From Maricaulis sp. (lineage in GTDB: Bacteria; Pseudomonadota; Alphaproteobacteria; Caulobacterales; Maricaulaceae), in NCBI RefSeq assembly GCF_017642925.1, contig NZ_JAEPOL010000013.1, positions 1 to 64,000 of the forward strand: DNA of 64,000 bases, read 5' to 3'. This document shows positions 51,073 to 59,409 of the stretch, one piece after another (position 1 is the first letter of the stretch; every line of letters starts with the position of its first letter). The position numbers and the translations under genes are program-made. The notes below the pieces were generated by a model. The model was given only the letters and a program-made list of their open reading frames with translations. It did no database searches and was not told the origin of the DNA.

Positions 51073-52656
51073 TCAGCGCAGGGCTGCAATCGTGTCGAAC
51101 ACCCCTGTGCGGCCAGCTTCACCCGCTGCGGTTGCCGTCGCGAACGCCTGTGCGTACGCAGCAACCAGGCGGCCGTCGCGACGGTAGAGGTCGTGCAGGT
51201 AGCGCACCGAACCGTCCGCCTCCCCCACAACCGTCCAGTAGGCAATATGGACCGGGATGCGCCGGTCCAGCCAGACGACGGTGGGCGTATTGCCCGACAC
51301 GACCTGGTCGATCCGCGCCCGCGACCAGTCCGCCTGGCCCGCCAGCACCCATTCGGCCAGGGCGAGCGGGTCCTGCACGCGGATGCAGCCGGCCGAAAAA
51401 TCCCGGCGCGTGCGCACGAAACGGTCGCGCTCGGTCGTGTCGTGAATGTAGATATTGTGCCGGTTGGGGAAGATGAACTTCACCTCGCCCATCGGATTGG
51501 TCGGCCCGGGCGGCTGCGACAGCCGGTAGGGCCAGCGGTCGTTCCAGCGGCTCCAGTCGACCTCGTAGACCGAAACCGGCTCGCCGGCCGAATTGTAGAT
51601 GCGGAAACCGTGCGAATTGACAATGCCCGGATTGCGCCGGATCGAGGCGAAGCGTGCGCGCGCCGAGCTGGATGGCAGCCCCCACCAGGGATTGAGGACG
51701 ATGTATTGCATCTCCTCGGAGAATTCCGGCGTCGAGGAGGTCTGGCCGCCGATCATCACCTCATGCTCGCGCGCCAGCTGCCCGTTCTCCCAGGCCTCCA
51801 GATGGAAATCGGCGAGATTGACCCAGATATGCCGCTCGCCCAGCTGCCGGGTGCGCCAGCGCCGCTGCTCGAGATTGGCGCGCAATTGCGCGATCCGCTC
51901 CTGCGGCGTGATGTTCAGCTGGCGCAGGGTCGGCCGGTCCAGACGCCCGGTCGGCGAAAGGTTCACCCGCCCCTGATAGCGCCGCAGGGCGGTGTCCAGC
52001 CGCATGTCGAACGCATCGCCGCTCGACCAGCCGGGCGCCAGGAGCCCCTCGGCCGCCAGCCGCGCGCGCAGCTGGTCGACCCGGGCGCCGGTATCGCCAA
52101 GCGTCAGCGCATCACCGCCCTCGATCTGCGGCCAGATCGGGCGCAGCATCATCAGGCGCAACATCTCCCGGCGCAGAATGTCGTAGTCGCGCACAGCCGG
52201 CAGGCTTTCGGCAATCGCCTGTTCGACATGCCCCGCGTCCAGCGCGGCCACGAGGCGCGCAACCAGCCGGGACGCCTCATTGTCCGTCAGCAGGCGCAGC
52301 GTCAGCGTGTCCTGGTCGATCAGCCCGTATTCCAGCCAGGCGGTGTATTGCAGCGCCGCCCGCGACGCCGCTGCGGCCCGCGGCTCGAATGCCTCATCCG
52401 GATTGAGCAGATAGTCGGCAACAGCATCCAGCGCCGGCAGTCCGTGTCCCGGTGCCTCGTAGAGAAAGCCGGCCAGTTCGGCGACCGTGTCCGGCGTCCA
52501 TCCGGTGACCTGCAGCGCCCAGCGGTCGAGATCGGCCGTCCGCACCGGCTGCGGCATTTCGGGAATTTCCGAGGCGATCACAGGCTCGTCGTCAGACGCA
52601 GCGGTCACCGCGCCTGGCAGCATGGCCAGAAAAATTGCCAAGAGGAAACGTCCCAA
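51073..52656 (-). CDS. L,D-transpeptidase (YcbB/LdtD-like)
   Basis: A 527-residue cell-wall enzyme: signal peptide (LLAIFLAMLPGAVTAA), a scaffold domain, a peptidoglycan-binding segment (LTLGDTGARVDQLRARLAAEGLL) and a YkuD catalytic domain with IHDTTERDRFVR...FSAGCIRVQDP (His and Cys). By family it makes 3-3 peptide cross-links or attaches proteins to peptidoglycan. Length and domain order match YcbB. Nearby OmpA-like gene fits an envelope theme. No Shine-Dalgarno problem seen. Confidence 0.93.
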   Translation of the reverse strand: MGRFLLAIFLAMLPGAVTAASDDEPVIASEIPEMPQPVRTADLDRWALQVTGWTPDTVAELAGFLYEAPGHGLPALDAVADYLLNPDEAFEPRAAAASRAALQYTAWLEYGLIDQDTLTLRLLTDNEASRLVARLVAALDAGHVEQAIAESLPAVRDYDILRREMLRLMMLRPIWPQIEGGDALTLGDTGARVDQLRARLAAEGLLAPGWSSGDAFDMRLDTALRRYQGRVNLSPTGRLDRPTLRQLNITPQERIAQLRANLEQRRWRTRQLGERHIWVNLADFHLEAWENGQLAREHEVMIGGQTSSTPEFSEEMQYIVLNPWWGLPSSSARARFASIRRNPGIVNSHGFRIYNSAGEPVSVYEVDWSRWNDRWPYRLSQPPGPTNPMGEVKFIFPNRHNIYIHDTTERDRFVRTRRDFSAGCIRVQDPLALAEWVLAGQADWSRARIDQVVSGNTPTVVWLDRRIPVHIAYWTVVGEADGSVRYLHDLYRRDGRLVAAYAQAFATATAAGEAGRTGVFDTIAALR

Positions 52657-52737
52657 GCTTGTCCCCGAGTCGAAAGCGGGCCGACATTAACCATTAAGGA
52701 TGCGGGACGAAACCGTGTTTCGGCCGGCCGGCGGCGC

Positions 52738-54609
52738 TCAGGACAGCGGGTCGCGCTCGTCTTCGGGATCGGGTTCGCCGACATCCTCGGCCATCAGTTC
52801 GGCCAGGGAGACGACGCGCGACCGGGCCCGCTCGATATAGGCCTCATTGTCGAAGACATCGATCTCGGCATCCCAGACCTCGAACAATTGCCGCAGGCTT
52901 TCCTCGTCATGATGGGCAAAGGCTTTCGCCTTCTTCTCGGCCCGCTCACGCGTTTCGCCCAGCACTTCGAGCGACTGGGTCGCGGCCTCGAGGGAGGAGC
53001 CGAACATCTCGCGCACGGCGCTGTCCGCGCCTGCCGCGCGTAGCTGGTAGACATGCTCGCGGCTGGCGGCGCGGGCGATGACATGCACATGCGGGTAGCG
53101 CTGTTTGACATGCTGGACGAGTTCGACGGCGCGTTCGCGATTATCGGTGCACACGACGAGAAGCTTGGCGCGGGCGATGCCGGCTGCCTCCAGCAGGCCG
53201 GGCCGCAGGGCGTTGCCGTAATAGACCTGGATGCCGAATTTGCGCAGCCCGTCGATATGCTCGGCCGAATTGTCCAGGACGATCGGCTTGTAGCCATCCA
53301 TCACCAGCAGGCGGTGCACGATCTGGCCGAAACGGCCCATGCCGGCAATGATGACGGGCGCCTCCTCCTCGATCGTGTCCTCGGCGCGCTCATGCCCGGT
53401 CCTGCGGGCCACACGCGGCGACACGAAACGTTCGAAGGCGATCATCAGCAGCGGCGTCGCCATCATCGACAGGGCGACCACCAGCGAGGCGATGGCGGCG
53501 ATCTCGTCGGGGATGACGTGCAGGCTGGTCGAGAAGGCCAGCAGCACGAAGCCGAACTCGCCGCTCTGGGCGAGGGCGAAGGTGAACAGCCAGCGGGCCC
53601 GCCCCTTCATGCGGAACAGGATCGCCAGCGCCAGCAGGATCGCCCCCTTCACCAGGATCAGGCTGAGCGTGAGGCCGATGATGAGGCCGAATTCCTCGCC
53701 CAGGAGGGCAAACTCCATGCCCGCACCGACCGTGATGAAGAAGACGCCGAGCAACAGGCCCTTGAAGGGCTCGAGATCGGAGACCAGTTCGTGGCGGTAT
53801 TCGCTTTCCGCCAGCAGCACCCCGGCCAGGAAGGTCCCCAGCGCCGGCGACAGTCCGACCATGCTCATCAGTACGGCAATGCCGACAATCAGGACGAGGG
53901 CCGCAGTAAAAAAGAGCTCGTGCAGCCCCGTGCGCGCGATAATGCGGAAGGCCGGGCGTGTGAGATAGCGTCCGCCCAGAACCACGCCGACGACCACGGC
54001 GAGCGTGATCAGTCCCTGGGCCCAGGCCGGCCAGGCTGCGAACGGCGCCGGCCCGCCATGAGCTCCGCCGCCATGCGCCGCACCGGCGTCCACGCCGGCC
54101 GTTGCCAGGAAGGGCAGAAGGGCGAGCATGGGAATGACGGCGATGTCCTGGAACAGGAGGACCGAGAAGGCCGATTGCCCGCCCTCGGTGCGCAGCCAGC
54201 CCTTCTCGCCCAGCGTCTGCAGGACGATGGCCGTCGAGGACAGCGCCATGATCAGGCCGAGTGCCAGCGCCAGCCGCCAGTCCAGCCCGAAGCCCAGGCA
54301 CGCGACCGCGACGACCAGCGCCGTCACCGCCACCTGCAGGCCGCCCAGCCCGAACAGGCGCATGCGCATGTCCCACAACAGGCGCGGCTGCAGTTCCAGG
54401 CCGATCAGGAAGAGCATCATCACCACGCCGAACTCGGCGAAAGTCTGGACGTTTTCCGGATCCGACCCCATCCAGTCGAGCAAAGGTGCGATGGCCACGC
54501 CGGCCAGCAGATAGCCCAGCACAGATCCCAGCCCGAGGCGGTGGGCGATCGGTACCGCAATCACGCCGGCACCGAGATAGATCACCGCCTGCAGGAGAAG
54601 CTCGTTCAT
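52738..54609 (-). CDS. CPA2 family monovalent cation:proton antiporter (KefB/KefC-like)
   Basis: A 623-residue antiporter. The first ~380 residues form about 12-13 membrane segments of the Na+/H+ exchanger fold (LGSVLGYLLAGVAIAP, GVVMMLFLIGLEL, LSPALGTFLAGVLLAESEYRHEL). A TrkA-N nucleotide-binding domain follows (VIIAGMGRFGQIVHRLL ... VVCTDNRERAVELVQHVK). It is probably a K+/H+ antiporter gated by a bound ligand; glutathione gating as in KefC is not established here. Monocistronic. The start ATG 54609 gives the expected N-terminus. Confidence 0.93.
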   Translation of the reverse strand: MNELLLQAVIYLGAGVIAVPIAHRLGLGSVLGYLLAGVAIAPLLDWMGSDPENVQTFAEFGVVMMLFLIGLELQPRLLWDMRMRLFGLGGLQVAVTALVVAVACLGFGLDWRLALALGLIMALSSTAIVLQTLGEKGWLRTEGGQSAFSVLLFQDIAVIPMLALLPFLATAGVDAGAAHGGGAHGGPAPFAAWPAWAQGLITLAVVVGVVLGGRYLTRPAFRIIARTGLHELFFTAALVLIVGIAVLMSMVGLSPALGTFLAGVLLAESEYRHELVSDLEPFKGLLLGVFFITVGAGMEFALLGEEFGLIIGLTLSLILVKGAILLALAILFRMKGRARWLFTFALAQSGEFGFVLLAFSTSLHVIPDEIAAIASLVVALSMMATPLLMIAFERFVSPRVARRTGHERAEDTIEEEAPVIIAGMGRFGQIVHRLLVMDGYKPIVLDNSAEHIDGLRKFGIQVYYGNALRPGLLEAAGIARAKLLVVCTDNRERAVELVQHVKQRYPHVHVIARAASREHVYQLRAAGADSAVREMFGSSLEAATQSLEVLGETRERAEKKAKAFAHHDEESLRQLFEVWDAEIDVFDNEAYIERARSRVVSLAELMAEDVGEPDPEDERDPLS

Positions 54610-54723
54610 GGTCGGGCCGCCGAATCAAAGACGTGTTGAAGGGATGGTCGGCGCCAGAATAGCGCGCAGCGCCCGCGGCGCCATGCCCCGCGCGCGTTTT
54701 CCCTCAGACGGCTTCGCCCCGCC

Positions 54724-56442
54724 TCAACAATCCATCCCGCTTTCGAAAGCCTGCGCGATGGCGGGCTGACGGCGCATGATCCCGGCCGCCACGGCGCAAC
54801 GCCCGGACGGCTGCAGGCGGGTGTCGGCGGCAAGATCGGCGGCGATTGCGGCCGGGGTGTCCCGCCCGGTCATGACTTCCGGACCGCCATCCGCCGGCGT
54901 GTCGAACCGCATCAGCCGGGCCGTCTCGCCCCAGCGCGGCCAGTCCGGACCGGCACCACCGCCCGTGCCGGGCTCGCCCGTATGGGCAAACTGCCCCCAG
55001 TAGCCGCCCATTGCATCGGCCAGTGCCGCACGGCCTTGCGCATTACGGTCATTGAACAGGACGCGATCGAACGGGCCGAACAGCTCGAAATGGTTGAAGA
55101 CGAACGGGATCTCCATGGCGTGCGAGGCCCCGAGCAGAATGCCGGTATCGGTCAGCAGAACCTTGCCGCCCTCGTCCCAGTCGAACCGGTAGGCCCACAA
55201 ATCCTCATGGCCGGCCGACCGCAGACGGTCGAGCAGACCATCGACAGCCCCCACCCGCCAGCTGCGGCTGGGATATTCGACCGCCGCCTGGTAGCGCGCC
55301 ACGTCCCGCGGCCAGACGAGCGGCCCCAGACGCCGCGTCAATTGCGGATCGAAGGCGGTGTAGAGCTTCATCTCGTCCCGATTGGCACCGGTGATCAGGG
55401 GCACGGGCGCGAAACCGCCCGGCCGCGCCGCAGCGCCCAGTATGCCGTCCTCGGGCAGGCTCACCCCGTCCTCGATCATGCGCGGCAGCGAGGTGAAGGC
55501 GCCGTTTTCGTCACGATAGACCGCGTAGACATCCTCCAGCGGCACCGCCCGCATCGCCGCCCCGTCCGCATCCGGTCCGGCAAAGGCGGCCACGGCTTCC
55601 AGGGCGGGATGAAGGTCGTTTCCGCCGCCGTTTTCGGCGACCTCACGGCTGTTCGTTCCCGTTCCGCCGCTCTGCATGATGGCCGCATCGAAGCGGCCGC
55701 GCGCCGGTTCGGACGCCATCAGGGCGGCAATATTGAAGGCGCCCGCGCTTTCTCCGAAGATCGTGATCCGGTCGGCATCGCCGCCGAAAGCGGTGATGTT
55801 GGCGTCCACCCAGTCCAGCGCGGCGACCAGGTCGAGCAGCGCGAAATTGGCCGCCTCGTCCAGCGGGTGTTCGGCACTTTCGCGCAAGGCCGGATGCGAC
55901 AGGAAGCCCAGCGGGCCCAGGCGGTATTGCACGGCAACGACCACGACATCGCGCTCGGCCGCCAGCTGCGAGCCGTCATAGGCCGAGGACGAGCCCCAGA
56001 CATTCGCCCCGCCATGGATCCACACCATGACCGGCAACCCGGCCTCGGGCGCGGCATCGCGCGGGGCGTAGATATCGAGTGTGAGACAGTCTTCCTCGCC
56101 GATCAGCACGCCGGCCTCGACACCGGCTGCCCGGGCGGAAAGTTCATTGGTTACCTGGGGACAGACGGCGCCGTGTTCGATCGCCTCGAGCCGGCCCCCG
56201 TCAAAAGCCAGGGCCGGACGCGGCGCGCGCCAGCGCAGATCGCCTTCAGGCGGGGCCGCATAGGGTATGGCCAGCCAGGCGGAGGCCGCCTCTCCGGAAT
56301 GGAAACCGACAATCTCGCCCTGGGCGAGCGTGCGCTGCGTCTCCGGCGCCGGTTCGGTCCGGACCTGAGTCTCCTCCGCCCCGTTACACCCCGCCAGCGT
56401 CAGCAGCGCTGCAACGGCTGCCAAGCACACACATCTCTTCAT
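54724..56442 (-). CDS. Carboxylesterase/lipase family protein, lipoprotein
   Basis: A 572-residue type-B carboxylesterase. Lipoprotein signal LAAVAALLTLAGC (Cys19). EDCLTLDIYAP and the nucleophile elbow FGESAGAFN (Ser) are the two family signatures; MVWIHGGANVWG forms the oxyanion hole, and GASHAMEIPFVF has the catalytic His. Secreted and membrane-anchored esterase of unknown substrate. No neighbours in the same operon. The tRNA-Lys insert lies upstream, at its 5' side. Confidence 0.92.
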   Translation of the reverse strand: MKRCVCLAAVAALLTLAGCNGAEETQVRTEPAPETQRTLAQGEIVGFHSGEAASAWLAIPYAAPPEGDLRWRAPRPALAFDGGRLEAIEHGAVCPQVTNELSARAAGVEAGVLIGEEDCLTLDIYAPRDAAPEAGLPVMVWIHGGANVWGSSSAYDGSQLAAERDVVVVAVQYRLGPLGFLSHPALRESAEHPLDEAANFALLDLVAALDWVDANITAFGGDADRITIFGESAGAFNIAALMASEPARGRFDAAIMQSGGTGTNSREVAENGGGNDLHPALEAVAAFAGPDADGAAMRAVPLEDVYAVYRDENGAFTSLPRMIEDGVSLPEDGILGAAARPGGFAPVPLITGANRDEMKLYTAFDPQLTRRLGPLVWPRDVARYQAAVEYPSRSWRVGAVDGLLDRLRSAGHEDLWAYRFDWDEGGKVLLTDTGILLGASHAMEIPFVFNHFELFGPFDRVLFNDRNAQGRAALADAMGGYWGQFAHTGEPGTGGGAGPDWPRWGETARLMRFDTPADGGPEVMTGRDTPAAIAADLAADTRLQPSGRCAVAAGIMRRQPAIAQAFESGMDC

Positions 56443-56564
56443 CGGCCCCTCCCGTTTGAGCGGGAAGGTTTGGCCGGGGCGGCGGCAGCGTCAAGCTGTA
56501 GATCGCGGCAAGGTCGGGAAAATCGCCCGCGGTCGCGAATGGCGTAACAAAAATGCTGGGGGCG

Positions 56565-56583
56565 AAATGGTGAGCCGACAGGG
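56565..56583. repeat. Left 19-bp direct repeat (attachment-site-like) of the tRNA-Lys insert
   Basis: aaatggtgagccgacaggg is identical to 57754-57772, which covers the CCA end and last part of tRNA-Lys. It marks the distal end of the insert. Confidence 0.88.
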
Positions 56584-56622
56584 GGGTGCACGATGTGGGA
56601 TTTCAATGGGCTAACATGAGCT

Positions 56623-56639
56623 AAACTGACTAACCGCCC
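56623..56639 (+). promoter_or_regulatory. Left arm-type repeat of the mini-island
   Basis: aaactgactaaccgccc, matching two copies near the right end (57683 and 57702). Position just inside the left direct repeat suggests a recombinase-binding arm site. Confidence 0.5.
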
Positions 56640-56817
56640 AATGCGTTTCAATGCGTTGTTTTGGGAATCTCCAACCCGCGAGTGGCCGGCAGACGCCAAG
56701 AGCCCGCCCCGAAACCAATACGAGTATTATCGCAAATAGTTCTCGCCAATACTGCCGCATTCGTTAAGTCCGGCAACGCAGCTAGAGTCGCGCGATATAC
56801 ACGGGTAAGCTGTCGCC

Positions 56818-57561
56818 GTGACGTACCCTGTGACCTCAACTCCGATCGCGCGGAAGATAATTCGGATATTCAATCCGTGGCTGATGCTGGTGTTCTTCGG
56901 AGCGCTGGCCTTATTGGCAGCGACCGCACAAGATCCATTCGCCCGAAGCGCATTGTGTTCCTTTGGCGTCTGTTTTTATTCGCCAAAGCCAGAATTCTGG
57001 AATTCGCTAGTTCACACGCTTTCGGCCGGCTCGGCAGTCAGCGTGTTGTTCTACTGGGTTCTAGTTCAGCTGCCTCACCACCAGAAACGCGAACGCTTAA
57101 AACGGATATTCGCCAAGCAATATCGGTCCTTCAAACTGGAGTGCATCGACATTTTTCTAGTGCTATCGGCTTCCCCACAAGACAATGACACTGCCAAACG
57201 ATTGCTTGACCTGGGAGAGTTTCGCGCCTTCTTCAAGCAAACAAATTCGAACGAAAAAGAACGATGGGACTGTTTTCTAAACGGCTTGAACGGGTACTAC
57301 CTTGATGCATTGGCGCGAAAGATGGAGCACCTGCGAGACGAGTTCAGGATTTTCCTCCTCGCTGTGGAGTCGGATGATGAAGAACTCTTGGAACTCCTCA
57401 AGCGTTTCACCCAATACACGCACTACAACGTTACCCGAAGCGAAGACTATGACGAAATCAAATCGCTGAGCGGCTATTTCTGGCAGCTCTTCGCAGGCTG
57501 GTCTGTCATCGACGGTTACAGCGACGATGACGCCGTCCTGAAAGCCATCCAACGGATTTGA
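56818..57561 (+). CDS. Unrecognised two-TM protein with cytoplasmic helical domain, cargo of the mini-island
   Basis: A 247-residue protein with two predicted membrane helices (WLMLVFFGALALLAATA about 21-37; about 64-84, ending VLFYWVLVQLP), a short extracytoplasmic loop with two Cys (CSFGVC) and a ~160-residue soluble, charged, helical C-terminal part. I recognise no family. Starts at GTG 56818; the first ATG (56884) would cut into TM1. Codon use is AT-richer than the flanks. As sole cargo of a tRNA-integrated element it may be an accessory, possibly defence-related, gene, but that is speculation. Confidence 0.75.
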   Translation: MTYPVTSTPIARKIIRIFNPWLMLVFFGALALLAATAQDPFARSALCSFGVCFYSPKPEFWNSLVHTLSAGSAVSVLFYWVLVQLPHHQKRERLKRIFAKQYRSFKLECIDIFLVLSASPQDNDTAKRLLDLGEFRAFFKQTNSNEKERWDCFLNGLNGYYLDALARKMEHLRDEFRIFLLAVESDDEELLELLKRFTQYTHYNVTRSEDYDEIKSLSGYFWQLFAGWSVIDGYSDDDAVLKAIQRI

Positions 57562-57670
57562 ACCAAGCAGGCGAGATTCGCACCTCGCAGTCTGCCAGCT
57601 GCCCGACTCATTCTCAGAACATGAAGTGTTGAGCCACCGCGGATTGGCAGGTCCACGCGGATTCAACGCC

Positions 57671-57718
57671 TTAGCCAGATCAAAACTGGCTAACCGACCC
57701 GAAAGTGACTAACCTTGA
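57671..57718 (+). promoter_or_regulatory. Right arm-type repeats and inverted repeat of the mini-island
   Basis: aaactggctaaccgacc (57683-57699) and aaagtgactaaccttga (57702-57718) are 19 bp apart and match the left-end motif. Overlapping them is a perfect inverted repeat ttagccag-atcaaaa-ctggctaa (57671-57693). The arrangement resembles arm sites of tyrosine-recombinase attachment regions. Confidence 0.5.
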
Positions 57719-57753
57719 ACAATTTCACCTAACTATTTCAACTGTTTAGGCAA

Positions 57754-57772
57754 AAATGGTGAGCCGACAGGG
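57754..57772. repeat. Right 19-bp direct repeat within tRNA-Lys
   Basis: Identical to 56565-56583; overlaps the tRNA-Lys 3' end including the encoded CCA. Confidence 0.88.
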
Positions 57773-57832
57773 ATTCGAACCCTGGACCTACTGATTAAAA
57801 GTCAGTTGCTCTACCAGCTGAGCTATCGGCTC
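57757..57832 (-). tRNA. tRNA-Lys (anticodon TTT)
   Basis: The reverse complement begins GAGCCGATAGCTCAGCTGG, anticodon arm CTGACTTTTAATCAG (TTT) and ends TCGGCTCACCA with encoded CCA. Length 76 nt. Its 3' end is the integration site of the mini-island and remains intact. Confidence 0.96.
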
Positions 57833-57948
57833 CCCTCACGAGGAGCGCGGAACCTATACGGGCGATTCCGGAGGGTCAATGCGGCTTTACCGGCGGATAT
57901 CAGCATTTCGGCCAAGATTTTTCCGCAATCGCCGGTAAACTCGCCGGC

Positions 57949-58578
57949 ATGACGAACAGGGTCCTGATTCCAGCCATGGTTTGCTTCGCGGTGGCGCTGT
58001 CTGCCGGAGCATGCTCGTCCACCCGTCCGGATGCCGGCGAAACCGCCAGCATGGCCCGGGTCGAAACCACCGACGCACTGGAAGACGCGGTCGGCCTGCC
58101 GCGCGAACGGCCGGGCCCGATCATGGTCGACGAGGGCGACGACACCGTTCCGACCCCCTATGGCGGCGAAGGCTCGCGCCGGCGCTGTTCGACCGTGGCA
58201 CGCGATGTCGCGCGGCTGACCGTGGTCCTGGGCCCCGATATCGAGGAAGAGGAACGCCAGGCCGAGGAAGAGGCCCGGGAAGAGCGCAGCTGGTTCGACC
58301 GGGGTAGCGGACTGGCCGCCCAGGCGCCCGATGCGGCGGCCGACGGCGCGCGCAGCCTGTATCACTCCACGATTGTAGGCCTGAACCCGGTACGTCCGGT
58401 GATCCGCTTCATCGGCGGCGCCGGCCGGATCGAGGACGAGGCCCGCGAGCGCCGCGAGATGGCTCAGCGCCGCCGCGCCTATCTGCGTGGTCTGTATGAC
58501 GGTTTCGGCTGTCCGGCGCACCAGATGCGGCGCGCTTTCGAGGCCTATGGCCTGGTCGAAACCGCGGCCGAAGACTGA
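57949..58578 (+). CDS. Lipoprotein of unknown function
   Basis: A 209-residue protein with a lipoprotein signal (FAVALSAGAC, Cys22). The segment RCSTVARDVARLTVVLGPD is followed by an acidic helix (IEEEERQAEEEAREER) and a C-terminal helix-rich part ending YDGFGCPAHQMRRAFEAYGL. I do not recognise a named family. No partner genes adjoin. It starts beyond tRNA-Lys, divergent from it. Confidence 0.75.
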   Translation: MTNRVLIPAMVCFAVALSAGACSSTRPDAGETASMARVETTDALEDAVGLPRERPGPIMVDEGDDTVPTPYGGEGSRRRCSTVARDVARLTVVLGPDIEEEERQAEEEAREERSWFDRGSGLAAQAPDAAADGARSLYHSTIVGLNPVRPVIRFIGGAGRIEDEARERREMAQRRRAYLRGLYDGFGCPAHQMRRAFEAYGLVETAAED

Positions 58579-58705
58579 GCCTCACTGCATTACATTCCTG
58601 TAATCTTCGCAACTTTTCGTGGCGGCTGTCCGTTTCGGGTCCGGATGGCAGGCACAGAGCTGTCCCCGGCTGAAGCCGGCAGATGGAGCAAGACAGGAGG
58701 TAGAC

Positions 58706-59311
58706 ATGAAACGCCTTACTACCCTGACGACTGCAACCGCTGCTTCGGCGTTTGCCTGCGCAACGACCGCGCTGGCCGGCGCTGCGGCCCTGGCCCAGGA
58801 CGATCTTCACCAGGACGAAAAGCCCGTGGTGGACGAGCAGATGACCGTTGAAGGCCAGGCTCACGCCCCGGCGCCGAACGAGACGATCCAGGACAATGAC
58901 CTGCTGCGCGAGACCGCAGAGGCCTGGGACAATTCGGACCTCGACCGCGCGCCCTACACCGATGACCACCACTGGATCGACCTGCGGGTTGAATCCGAGG
59001 ATGGCGGCGAGCTCGGCGAGATCGAGCGTGTCCGTCTGGGCGCGGAAGGCGATGTCGAAGCCATCGTCGTCGAGAGCGGCGGTACGCTGGACATCGGTGG
59101 CCGCGAGGTGCTGGTCGATGCCGACGAAGTGAGCTTTGCACCCGAGGGTGAACGCCCGGTCGCCGTGATCGAGCACACCCGTGCGGAATTCGAGGCCATG
59201 CCGGACTTCAATGAGGATGCGGCAACCGAGTATCCGCTGTCGGATGACGACTACGGTGACAATGAAAACGATATGGAGCTCGATGACGGCCCGGCTGATC
59301 CCAGCCAGTAA
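58706..59311 (+). CDS. Exported PRC-barrel domain protein
   Basis: A 201-residue secreted acidic protein. Signal peptide (CATTALAGAAALAQ), a linker, then a PRC-barrel-like region (DHHWIDLRVESEDGGELGEIERVRLGAEGDVEAIVVE ... REVLVDADEVSFAP) and an acidic tail. PRC-barrels are small beta-barrels of varied binding roles. AGGAGG lies five bases before ATG 58706. A strong terminator follows. Confidence 0.82.
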   Translation: MKRLTTLTTATAASAFACATTALAGAAALAQDDLHQDEKPVVDEQMTVEGQAHAPAPNETIQDNDLLRETAEAWDNSDLDRAPYTDDHHWIDLRVESEDGGELGEIERVRLGAEGDVEAIVVESGGTLDIGGREVLVDADEVSFAPEGERPVAVIEHTRAEFEAMPDFNEDAATEYPLSDDDYGDNENDMELDDGPADPSQ

Positions 59312-59364
59312 GCCGGACATCCAAAGGCCCTGCTTCAGGTCCCTCCCCGCACCTGAAGCCCCTG

Positions 59365-59395
59365 AGCGGCGCTTCCGCCTCCCGGAAGCGCCGCT
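59365..59395 (+). terminator. Hairpin terminator of the PRC-barrel gene
   Basis: Perfect 13-bp stem agcggcgcttccg/cggaagcgccgct with a 5-nt loop; only a weak T-rich tail (tctgtatct). It lies between convergent genes. Confidence 0.7.
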
Positions 59396-59409
59396 TCTGT
59401 ATCTGCAGC

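Larger units (their letters stand above)
56565..57772. mobile_element. 1.2-kb integrated mini-island at the tRNA-Lys 3' end, no integrase
   Basis: Bounded by 19-bp direct repeats that duplicate the tRNA-Lys 3' end, and AT-richer than the flanks. Contents are one gene (56818-57561) and repeated motifs near both ends resembling recombinase arm sites. There is no integrase or excisionase. It looks like an element mobilised in trans, or the residue of a larger one. The region 56443-56817 otherwise holds no gene. Confidence 0.82.

Noticed and set aside
56648-57188. Alternative small ORFs inside the tRNA-Lys insert (175 aa plus at 56661; 63 aa minus at 56648)
   Set aside because: Overlap the 247-aa gene or the left arm region, lack ribosome-binding sites and have no coding-like composition.
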